Made by a program: the position numbers and the translations under genes
The notes under the pieces: generated by a model
The model's input: the letters and a program-made list of their open reading frames with translations, nothing else
Databases searched by the model: none
What the model was told of the DNA's origin: nothing
In this document: positions 7,955 to 15,032 of the stretch, in pieces
Layout: each line of letters begins with the position of its first letter
Position numbering within the stretch: position 1 is the stretch's first letter
NCBI RefSeq assembly: GCF_035605935.1
Contig: NZ_DATNGK010000135.1
Location: 17,131 to 81,130, forward strand
From: Actinocrinis sp035605935
GTDB taxonomy: Bacteria; Actinomycetota; Actinomycetes; Streptomycetales; Catenulisporaceae
DNA length: 64,000 nt
Direction of reading: 5' to 3'

Positions 7955-9169
7955 TCAGGTGTCTGATTCGCTTTGGCCGCTGCCGTCGAGGTCCGCGAAG
8001 ACCTGTTGGGCTACGGCGAAGGCCGCGTTGGCTGCCGGGACGCCGCAGTAGACGGCGGTCTGGAGCAGGATTTCGCCGATCTCTTCGCGACTGAGGCCGT
8101 TGTTCAGCGCGCCGCGCAGGTGCATCGCCAGTTCATTGAAATGCCCGTGCGCGACCAGCGCGGTGAGCGTCACCGCGCTGCGCATCCGCCGGTCGAGGCC
8201 GGGCCTGGTCCAGATCTCACCCCAGGCGTAGCGCGTGATGAAGGCCTGGAAGTCGGCGGTGAAGGCGGTGGTGTTCGCGATCGCACGGTCCACGTGCGCG
8301 TCACCGAGTACGGCACGGCGCGCTGCCGTCCCCGCGTCGTGGCGTCCAGTGCCAGGATTCGCATTCGGTTCGGAGGCGAAGTGGGCGCGCAGCGCGTCGG
8401 CGATGATGCGCGGCTGCTCGACAACGGCAAGGTGGGCCGCGTCGGCAACTTCGAGCAGCGCCGCGGCCGGGATCGCGTCCGCGAGTTCACGCGCGTGCGC
8501 GAGCGGGGTCGAGACGTCTTCGCAGCCTGCGATCACGAGTGTGGGCGCGGCGATGGCGCCAAGCTGTTCGCGCAAGTCGATCCCGGCGAGCACGTCGCAG
8601 CAGGCGGCATAGCCGGACGGATCCGCGCCGCGCAGATCGTCGAGCAATGCCTTGGCGACAGGCGCCCCGGAAGCGGCGAAGCCGTCGGTGAACCAGCGTG
8701 CTGATGCGGCGTCCGCGACCGGACCGGTGCCCTCGTCGCGGACCAGCTTCGCGCGCGCCTGCCAGTACTGTGGATCGCCGAAGCGGGCCGAGGAGCACAC
8801 GATGGCCAGCGACGCGATCCGCTCGGGTCGGTGGATCGCGAGCCAGGTCCCGACCGCGCCGCCCAACGAGACGCCGGCGTAATTGAACCGCTTGATACCC
8901 AGGGCGTTGGCGAGGTTGAGGACCGCCTGAGCGAGGTCGGCGATCGTCATCGCGCCGGGCTTGAGGCTGGGCAGCACGTTCGAGGGTGTGCCGCCGTGGC
9001 CGGGCAGGTCGTACCGGATCACGGTGTGTTCGGCTGCAATCGCCGGAATCACCTCGTCCCAGAGCCGCATCGACGTTCCGATGGACGGCCCGAGGATCAG
9101 TGGTGGCCGCGTGTCGTCGCTCTCCTCGCGACCGTCGCGGCGGTAGTGAAGCAGAGGTCGATCAGCCAT
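7955..9169 (-). CDS. pcaDC: Bifunctional 3-oxoadipate enol-lactonase / 4-carboxymuconolactone decarboxylase
   Basis: A 404-residue fusion, also called PcaL in actinobacteria. Residues ~1-260 are an alpha/beta-hydrolase enol-lactonase (PcaD; nucleophile elbow GVSLGG, conserved RYDLPGHG). Residues ~280-404 are a carboxymuconolactone decarboxylase (PcaC; NTTAFTADFQAFITRYAWGE, then RSAVTLTALVAHGHFNELA). Together they convert gamma-carboxymuconolactone to beta-ketoadipate enol-lactone and then beta-ketoadipate. The start overlaps the end of pcaB by 8 bases. The fusion and its position are typical of actinobacterial pca operons. Confidence 0.95.
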   Translation of the reverse strand: MADRPLLHYRRDGREESDDTRPPLILGPSIGTSMRLWDEVIPAIAAEHTVIRYDLPGHGGTPSNVLPSLKPGAMTIADLAQAVLNLANALGIKRFNYAGVSLGGAVGTWLAIHRPERIASLAIVCSSARFGDPQYWQARAKLVRDEGTGPVADAASARWFTDGFAASGAPVAKALLDDLRGADPSGYAACCDVLAGIDLREQLGAIAAPTLVIAGCEDVSTPLAHARELADAIPAAALLEVADAAHLAVVEQPRIIADALRAHFASEPNANPGTGRHDAGTAARRAVLGDAHVDRAIANTTAFTADFQAFITRYAWGEIWTRPGLDRRMRSAVTLTALVAHGHFNELAMHLRGALNNGLSREEIGEILLQTAVYCGVPAANAAFAVAQQVFADLDGSGQSESDT

Positions 9170-10193
9170 CGAGGTTCGCCTTCATCCGGTCCGGAAAGAC
9201 TTTGAGGCCTTCGAGCAATGTGACCGCGTGATGTGCGGCCTTCCCGGTGAGAACCAGCAGCTCCCTGATGACTGCGTCCTCGGACTGCCAGCGTCCGGCG
9301 GCGCGGTGCAGCTCCTGCGGCAGCGCGGAGAAGACGGTCGCGACGAGACCAGGGCTGCGCTGGGCGAGCGCGACGAGCTGAACGGAACGAGCCGGGTTGC
9401 GCTTGTCAGGCATCGAGGACGAGTAGCCCAGCGCGCCTTCCGCCAACTCACCGATCTCCGGCTGCGACAACACGATCACGTCCACACCGATCTTGCCGAG
9501 CGCGCCGATGGTCAAGCCGAGCGCGGTGGCCACGTCGACGACGCGCGTACGCACTGTGTGCCAGGCGCGTTCCGGTGCCGCGAGCCCGAGCTCGGCGGCG
9601 AACGTGCGAACGAGCTCGGGATCGTCGAGGTCGCCGACCGGGCCGCCGAGCTGCGCCGCGAGGGAGTGGTCGTGGACCGCGGCCAAGCGAGTGCACGCAT
9701 CTTCGACGGCTGATTGCCAGGAGGTCAGCAGATTGCCGAAGGTGCTCGGCAGCGCGGGCTGAAGCAGTGTGCGGGCCCGCTGAGGTGTTTCGCCGAACTC
9801 GGCGGTCAACCTTCTGACCGCCGCGACGCAGCGATCGAGCAGCGGGATCGTCAAGCCGATGTTCCGCGACGCTTGGAGCATCAGAGCCGTGTCGATGACG
9901 TCCTGGCTTGTGGCCGGCTTGTGCAGGTGCTCGTGGTACTCCTCGGGCATCTGCTGACGCAGCCGCTCGATTAAGGGCACGACGATGGTCGCGTGCTCCT
10001 CGCCGAAGTCGCGCACCTCGTTGTATTCGTATCGCTGCCGCGTCGCGTGCACGATCGCATCGGCGGCGGCCTGCGGAATCCGGCCGAGCCGGGCCTTGGC
10101 CCTCGCCAGCGCCGCTTCGGTTTCCAGCAGCGTGCCCAGCGGATCGTCATCCCACGGGGAAGGTGAGATATACCGTCTCGGCATCGGCCTCAT
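9162..10193 (-). CDS. pcaB: 3-carboxy-cis,cis-muconate cycloisomerase
   Basis: A 343-residue member of the fumarase/aspartase superfamily that lactonises beta-carboxy-cis,cis-muconate. LLETEAALARAKARLG begins the conserved fold, and the signature loop reads SSSMPDKRNPARSVQLVAL. The canonical loop is GSSAMPHKRNP, so Asp replaces the usual His. At this length it matches short forms such as those of about 350 residues rather than the ~450-residue Pseudomonas type. ATG at 10193 is chosen because GGGAGG lies 8 bases upstream; GTG 10202 and ATG 10184 are alternatives. The first 14 codons or so overlap the end of pcaG. Operon context makes the function firm. Confidence 0.9.
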   Translation of the reverse strand: MRPMPRRYISPSPWDDDPLGTLLETEAALARAKARLGRIPQAAADAIVHATRQRYEYNEVRDFGEEHATIVVPLIERLRQQMPEEYHEHLHKPATSQDVIDTALMLQASRNIGLTIPLLDRCVAAVRRLTAEFGETPQRARTLLQPALPSTFGNLLTSWQSAVEDACTRLAAVHDHSLAAQLGGPVGDLDDPELVRTFAAELGLAAPERAWHTVRTRVVDVATALGLTIGALGKIGVDVIVLSQPEIGELAEGALGYSSSMPDKRNPARSVQLVALAQRSPGLVATVFSALPQELHRAAGRWQSEDAVIRELLVLTGKAAHHAVTLLEGLKVFPDRMKANLDG

Positions 10194-10773
10194 CGCCGTC
10201 ACCTCCCTGAATGCGCACGTCGAAGCGGTACGTCCGCGCCGCCTCCAAACTGGCGATCAGCGTCCTGCGGCGGCGTGGTTCGAGCGCCGCGAGCAGCGGA
10301 TCGGCCTCGTTAGCGGTCTCAAAATCGGAGAAGTAGGCGCGGCTGTACAGGTGATGCAGCAGCCCTCGGGCGAACAAGCAGACACAGAGGTAGGGGGCTG
10401 ATGCGCCGAGTCCAGGAGGCATCAGGGTTCGTATCGCGTAGTGGCCGTCGGCATCGGTGGCGATGCGGCCGAAGCCGGTGAATCGGGTGTGGTCCCGGCC
10501 GAGCAGCGTGCCCGTGGTCTGATCGCTGCGCAGCGAGCCGGGGGCGCCGGTGAGCGAGCCATCGGGGCCGGCTTGCCAGAACTCCAACAGCGCGTCCGGA
10601 ACCGGCAGGCCCGCGCCATCGAGCACGTATCCGTGCACAGTAATCGCGTCAGGATGCGCGGCGGGCGCCATTTCGCCGCCAAGCGCGAACGGCAACGCGT
10701 AACCGTAGAACGGGCCGACGGTCTGCGAAGGCGTGATCGGGAGGGTCGCCGGCGAGTTCGGTTCGGCGGTCAT
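10147..10773 (-). CDS. pcaG: Protocatechuate 3,4-dioxygenase, alpha subunit
   Basis: A 208-residue subunit of the iron(III) intradiol dioxygenase that cleaves protocatechuate to beta-carboxymuconate. TPSQTVGPFYGYALPF near the N-terminus and the beta-sandwich segments VHGYVLDGAGLPVPDALLEF and GHYAIRTLMPPG are typical of PcaG. As expected for the alpha subunit, the His-x-His iron-ligand pair seen in PcaH is absent. The start ATG at 10773 overlaps the pcaH stop (ATGA), which fits stoichiometric expression of the heterodimer. A longer in-frame extension upstream exists, but it lies entirely within pcaH and looks spurious. Confidence 0.95.
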   Translation of the reverse strand: MTAEPNSPATLPITPSQTVGPFYGYALPFALGGEMAPAAHPDAITVHGYVLDGAGLPVPDALLEFWQAGPDGSLTGAPGSLRSDQTTGTLLGRDHTRFTGFGRIATDADGHYAIRTLMPPGLGASAPYLCVCLFARGLLHHLYSRAYFSDFETANEADPLLAALEPRRRRTLIASLEAARTYRFDVRIQGGDGDEADAETVYLTFPVG

Positions 10774-11633
10774 CAGCGCACTGCTCCATTGCTGTCGTCG
10801 GGCTCGCCGGTTTCGAACAGCGTCGCGGCCGGACCGTCGAGCACGATGTCCCAGCGGTAGCCGAGCGACCATTCCGGGCTGGAAAGATCGTGGTCGTATG
10901 CGGCGATCAGCCGCTCGCGCGCCGCGTCGTCGGTGACCGACTGGAAGATCGGGTCGTACCGAAACAGCGGGTCGCCGGGGAAGTACATCTGCGTGATCAA
11001 CCGCTGGGTGAACGCGGTGCCGAACAGCGAGAAGTGGATGTGCGCCGGACGCCAGGCGTTGAGGTGGTTGCGCCAGGGGTACGGGCCCGGCTTGACCGTC
11101 GTGAACTGATACCGGCCGTCACCGTCGGTCAGGCAGCGGCCGACGCCGGTGAAGTTCGGGTCGAGCGGCGCCGGATGCTGATCGCGCTGATGCGCGTAGC
11201 GCCCCGAGGCGTTGGCCTGCCAGATCTCAACGAGTTGGCTGCGGATGGGCCGGCCGTCGCGGTCCAGGATCCGGCCGGTCACGGTGATCCGCTCGCCGAG
11301 CGGTTCGCCGCGGTGCTGCCGGGTGAGATCCGCGTCGAGCGCGGCGACATCGCCGACCCCGAAAACCGGCCCGTGCAGCTCGGCCGCCTCGGGATCGGTA
11401 ATCGCGATCGGGCTCTGCTTCGGGTGTCGCAGCGTACTGCTGCGGTATGGGGCGTAGTCGCGGCGCGGGTGCTGCGATGTGGCCGAGTCCGGCTGCGCGC
11501 CGTCGCGCTGCGCCGGCGATCGCAGAGACGCCGATTGCGGCGCCGCTGAATGCAGCGCCTCGATCTCGGCATCTATGTCGGACTGCTTCTCGACGTCCGG
11601 GTTGAGCAACGCGGGCACCTCCTGCGAAGGCAT
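10773..11633 (-). CDS. pcaH: Protocatechuate 3,4-dioxygenase, beta subunit
   Basis: A 286-residue subunit carrying the catalytic Fe(III). The ligand region is clear: PGPYPWRNHLNAWRPAHIHF supplies a Tyr and the HxH pair, and a first Tyr lies in RYAHQRDQHPAP or nearby. The protein is about 45 residues longer than Pseudomonas PcaH because of a hydrophilic N-terminal extension. ATG 11633 overlaps the pcaJ stop but has no good ribosome-binding site. AGGAGG inside codons 4-6 precedes TTG 11609, which could be the true start and would remove 8 residues. It forms the active enzyme with PcaG, encoded just downstream. Confidence 0.95.
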   Translation of the reverse strand: MPSQEVPALLNPDVEKQSDIDAEIEALHSAAPQSASLRSPAQRDGAQPDSATSQHPRRDYAPYRSSTLRHPKQSPIAITDPEAAELHGPVFGVGDVAALDADLTRQHRGEPLGERITVTGRILDRDGRPIRSQLVEIWQANASGRYAHQRDQHPAPLDPNFTGVGRCLTDGDGRYQFTTVKPGPYPWRNHLNAWRPAHIHFSLFGTAFTQRLITQMYFPGDPLFRYDPIFQSVTDDAARERLIAAYDHDLSSPEWSLGYRWDIVLDGPAATLFETGEPDDSNGAVR

Positions 11634-12265
11634 CAGGGGACGATGACGGTGGCGGCCGTGCGCGCGGCCAGGTCGTCGGCGGTGGTTCCGGGCGCCGTCT
11701 CGACCAGGACGAAGCCCTTTTCGGTGACGTCGAGCACGCCGAGGTCGGTGATGACGCGGTGCACGCAGGCGCGGCCGGTGAGCGGGAGGGCGCAGCGCTC
11801 AAGTAGTTTGGGGGCGCCGTCACGGGTCGTGTGCTCCATCAGGACGATGACACGGCGGGCACCGTGCACCAGATCCATCGCCCCGCCCATGCCCTTGACC
11901 ATCTTGCCCGGGATCATCCAGTTCGCCAGATCGCCTTGCTCGCTCACCTGCATCGCGCCGAGCACCGCGGTGTCGATGTGGCCGCCGCGGATCATGCCGA
12001 AGGAGAGGGCCGAGTCGAAGAAGGCCGCGCCGGGCAGCACGGTGACGGTTTCCTTGCCCGCGTTGATCAAGTCCGGGTCCACGTCCTCGTCGGCCGGGTA
12101 TGGTCCGACGCCCAGGATCCCGTTTTCCGACTGGAGCGTCACGTGTACGCCGGCCGGCAGATGGTTCGGGATGAGCGTCGGCAGGCCGATGCCGAGATTG
12201 ACGTACTCGCCGTCCGTCAGCTCGGCTGCCGCTCGAACGGCCATCTGCTCACGGGTCCAAGCCAT
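11633..12265 (-). CDS. pcaJ: 3-oxoadipate CoA-transferase, subunit B
   Basis: A 210-residue beta subunit of the succinyl-CoA:3-oxoadipate CoA-transferase, which activates beta-ketoadipate for thiolysis. The class I CoA-transferase signature SENGILGVGP holds the catalytic Glu, and NLGIGLPTLIPNHLP is at the N-terminus. The start ATG 12265 overlaps the pcaI stop. The reading frame continues upstream through pcaI, but that part is a shadow. It works as a heteromer with PcaI. Confidence 0.95.
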   Translation of the reverse strand: MAWTREQMAVRAAAELTDGEYVNLGIGLPTLIPNHLPAGVHVTLQSENGILGVGPYPADEDVDPDLINAGKETVTVLPGAAFFDSALSFGMIRGGHIDTAVLGAMQVSEQGDLANWMIPGKMVKGMGGAMDLVHGARRVIVLMEHTTRDGAPKLLERCALPLTGRACVHRVITDLGVLDVTEKGFVLVETAPGTTADDLAARTAATVIVP

Positions 12266-13050
12266 CAGGGTCCTGCCATTTCGGTCGCAGTGCTCGTATG
12301 CGTCACCGTGCGCCGCTCGATCCGTTTGTCCGCCGCCTGCTCGGGGCTGAGCGCCACGATCCGCTGCACGAACACCCCCGGCAGGTGTACCTCGTCGGGG
12401 TCCAACTCCCCCGGCTCCACCAGCTCTTCGACCTGCGCGATGGTGACCCGGCCCGCCATCGCCGCCAGCGGGTTGAAGTTGCGGGAGGCCTTTGCGAACA
12501 GCAGGTTCCCGTGCCGATCGCCCTTTGCCGCGTGCACCAGCGCGTAGTCGGTCACGATGCCGCGCTCCAGGACGTACTGCGCGCCGTCGAACTCGCGCAC
12601 CTCCTTCGGCGGCGAGGCGAGCGCGACCGAGCCGTCCACCGCATAGCGCCAGGGCAGGCCACCGTCGGCGACCTGCGTCCCGACGCCGGCGGGCGTGAAG
12701 AAGGCGGGAATGCCGCAACCGCCGGCCCGCAGCCGCTCGGCGAGCGTGCCCTGCGGAATCAGTTCGACCTCGAGCTCGCCGGCCAGGTATTGGCGCGCGA
12801 ATTCCTTGTTCTCGCCCACGTAAGAGCCGGTGACCCGCGCGATCCTGCGCGCAGCGAGCAGCACGCCAAGGCCGCCGCCGTCCACGCCGCAGTTGTTGGA
12901 CACGACGGAAAGCCCGCTCGCCGCGGCCGCGTACAGCGCCTCGATCAAGACGTTCGGGACGCCACTGAGGCCGAAGCCGCCGACCGCGAGCGAGGCGCCG
13001 TCGGGGATATCGGCCACCGCCGCCGCGGCCGAGACCGCCACCTTGTCCAT
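12265..13050 (-). CDS. pcaI: 3-oxoadipate CoA-transferase, subunit A
   Basis: A 261-residue alpha subunit with the conserved N-terminal DGASLAVGGFGLSGVPN (the GGFGxxGxP CoA-binding signature), SNNCGVDGGGLGVLL, and ARVTGSYVGENKEF. ATG 13050 is preferred because AGGAG lies 6 bases upstream. An upstream in-frame ATG at 13101 has no ribosome-binding site and overlaps a perfect operator-like palindrome (13087-13100), so it is probably not used. It is the first gene of the operon, divergent from the double-IclR regulator. Confidence 0.95.
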   Translation of the reverse strand: MDKVAVSAAAAVADIPDGASLAVGGFGLSGVPNVLIEALYAAAASGLSVVSNNCGVDGGGLGVLLAARRIARVTGSYVGENKEFARQYLAGELEVELIPQGTLAERLRAGGCGIPAFFTPAGVGTQVADGGLPWRYAVDGSVALASPPKEVREFDGAQYVLERGIVTDYALVHAAKGDRHGNLLFAKASRNFNPLAAMAGRVTIAQVEELVEPGELDPDEVHLPGVFVQRIVALSPEQAADKRIERRTVTHTSTATEMAGP

Positions 13051-13086
13051 CCGCGCTCCTGCCTGCCCTTGAGTCTGTTCGCCTGG

Positions 13087-13100
13087 TGAACTAAAGTTCA
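13087..13100. promoter_or_regulatory. Palindromic operator in the pca promoter
   Basis: TGAACTAAAGTTCA is a perfect palindrome (TGAACT-AA-AGTTCA), 37 bases upstream of the pcaI ATG and in the divergent region shared with the IclR-type regulator. IclR proteins of the PcaR/PcaU/PobR group bind inverted repeats at such places, so this is the prime candidate site for the adjacent regulator. On the minus strand a TTGACA hexamer lies further upstream (13145-13140) and may be the pca -35. A GC-rich inverted repeat, CCCGAG/CTCGGG at 13112-13130, sits between. Confidence 0.65.
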
Positions 13101-13212
13101 TAATCGACTGCCCCGAGTTTCCGTCTCGGGTGGGCCGGTTGTCAACGGTTGGCCGTTGGCCGCTCGCGGCTGATGGATAGTGCTGTGGACGGCTCGGGTG
13201 AAGGGAGGCGCA

Positions 13213-14946
13213 TTGGCTGCTACCGACTCCGTCGCGCCACTGGAGCGCGGGCTTGCGGTCCTACGCGCGCTGTGCGCGAGCCGCGAGGATGCGGTGCGGC
13301 CTGGCGATCTGGTCCGCGAGACCGGCCTGGCGCGTTCGACCGTAGACCGGGTACTCAGCACCCTGACCCACCTCGACTATCTACGCACCGACGGACGCGC
13401 GTTTTCGCTGGCTCCGCGCGCGATGCAGTTCGGCAATGCCTATCTGGCCGCCTCTGGCCTGCCGGACGCCCTCGAATCATTCGCCGTTCGGCTCGCCGAC
13501 GAGCTGGACGAATCGGTGTCCGTGGCGGTGCCGGACCGGGACGGCGCGCGTTTCGTCGTGCAGATTCCACGGCGCCGGACCATGACGCTGGCGTTCCGAG
13601 TCGGCGATTTGCTGCCGGCCGAGCGATGCGCCCCTGGAGCCTTGTTCGCTCCGCACTGGTCCACCGAACAGCGCGCGCAGTGGTCACGACGACTGACGTC
13701 GCGGCGATTGGCCGGAGGCGGCGCGTCCACGACCTTCTCGCCCCTTCCTCCCGTTCCAGGCAGTCCCCCGCCGCAGGAGATTGAATCAGCCTTCGATGAA
13801 CGCGCGACCACCGCCGCGAAGGCGGGTTGGGCGCTGGACGATCAGCTCATCGAGCCGGGACTGATCGCGGTCGCGGTGCCCGTACGTGATGGAACGGACG
13901 GCCGCGTCGTCGCCGCTGTGAGCGTGGTGAGCCACACCAGCAGGCACTCGGCCGAGTCGCTGCGGGATCACGCACTCGGCCGCCTGCGCGAAGCGGCACG
14001 GCGGATGGAGGACGAACTGGCCGGTTCGCGAGAGCCGGCCACGCTGCGTCGCGCGTCCAGCCCGCCTTCCGGCTCAGGCTCCAGCACCGGTTCCGGCCAG
14101 GCTCCGCGCGGGTTGCCCACTGCCGCGCTGATCGACGAGCCCAAACGAGATCTCGGCGCGCACTATCTTCGTTCGCTGGCTCGTGGGCTTACGGTGCTGG
14201 TCGCACTCGGCTCGCGGCGCGGCGGGATGACGCTCAGCGCGGTCGCGGACGCCACCGGCCTTCCGCGAGCGACCGCTCGCAGAGCCTTGATCACCTTACG
14301 CGAGGAAGGCTACGCCGACTGCCTCGATGCCGAGGGCAGGCTCTTCGTACCGCTGCCCGCTGTACTTGAACTCGGATATGCCAGACTCTGCGGCCGCGGC
14401 ATCGAGGAATTGGTCCGGCCGCACCTGCTGGAACTGAGCACGCAGGTACACGAGTCGACCTCAGTCGCGGTATTGCGCGGACCAGAGATCTCGTACGTCG
14501 CACGAGTCGCCACCAGCCGAATCATGCAAGCCGCCATCACGGTGGGCACGCGATTCCCCGCGTATGCGACGTCCATGGGGCGCGTACTGCTCGCCGCCCT
14601 GCCCTCCGCCGAACGCGATGCACGGCTCGCCGCCACCGACCTCAAACCGCTGACCCGCTTCACAATCACCGACCCGGCGGCGTTGGCCGCGCTCCTGCAG
14701 CACGTCGCAGCGGACGGATACGCGCTCGTGGATCAGGAGCTTGAGGAGGGGTTACGTTCGATGGCAGCGCCGATCCGCGACCATCGCGGCCGGGTGGTGG
14801 CCGCCGTGAACGTCTCCATGCACGCCGGCCGCATCGACGCCGAGCACGCGCGGGAAACCGTCCTTCCCGCGCTTGCGCGGGCCGCGGCGCGCATCAGCGC
14901 GGACCTCGCCGCAATGGGCGACCGCCTCGACCTCGGCGCCGCCTGA
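13213..14946 (+). CDS. Tandem IclR-family regulator, probable pca activator/repressor
   Basis: About 577 residues made of two complete IclR units. Unit 1: winged helix LERGLAVLRALCASRED and RSTVDRVLSTLTHLDYL, then an effector domain ending VAAVSVVSH. A low-complexity linker rich in S/G/P follows. Unit 2: LARGLTVLVALGSRRGGMTL and RATARRALITLREEGY, then an effector domain ending VAAVNVSMHAGR. TTG 13213 is chosen because GGGAGG lies 4 bases upstream; GTG 13180 and GTG 13198 are alternatives. Ordinary IclR proteins are about 250 residues and dimerise, so this could be a covalent dimer. Divergence from pcaI makes it the likely aromatic-responsive regulator. Confidence 0.88.
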   Translation: MAATDSVAPLERGLAVLRALCASREDAVRPGDLVRETGLARSTVDRVLSTLTHLDYLRTDGRAFSLAPRAMQFGNAYLAASGLPDALESFAVRLADELDESVSVAVPDRDGARFVVQIPRRRTMTLAFRVGDLLPAERCAPGALFAPHWSTEQRAQWSRRLTSRRLAGGGASTTFSPLPPVPGSPPPQEIESAFDERATTAAKAGWALDDQLIEPGLIAVAVPVRDGTDGRVVAAVSVVSHTSRHSAESLRDHALGRLREAARRMEDELAGSREPATLRRASSPPSGSGSSTGSGQAPRGLPTAALIDEPKRDLGAHYLRSLARGLTVLVALGSRRGGMTLSAVADATGLPRATARRALITLREEGYADCLDAEGRLFVPLPAVLELGYARLCGRGIEELVRPHLLELSTQVHESTSVAVLRGPEISYVARVATSRIMQAAITVGTRFPAYATSMGRVLLAALPSAERDARLAATDLKPLTRFTITDPAALAALLQHVAADGYALVDQELEEGLRSMAAPIRDHRGRVVAAVNVSMHAGRIDAEHARETVLPALARAAARISADLAAMGDRLDLGAA

Positions 14947-14957
14947 CCTCGCCGCGT

Positions 14958-15021
14958 CTAACTGACACCGCACCTAACTGACACCGCGCAACCTGACACG
15001 TCGCTTAACGTGACGCCGCAC
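14958..15021. repeat. Four degenerate ~16-bp repeats between convergent genes
   Basis: Two nearly identical head-to-tail 16-bp units (CTAACTGACACCGCAC and CTAACTGACACCGCGC, 14958-14989) are followed by two weaker copies with cores AACCTGACAC and TAACGTGACGCCGC. The TGAC steps fall at 14963, 14979, 14994 and 15011. The tract fills the gap between the stops of the tandem IclR gene and the SARP gene. No strong terminator hairpin is seen there. Confidence 0.6.
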
Positions 15022-15032
15022 GTAGCGGTGCG

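Noticed and set aside
13051..13101. pcaI starting at ATG 13101
   Set aside because: No ribosome-binding site, and the extra codons overlap a perfect operator-like palindrome. ATG 13050 has AGGAG at the right distance.
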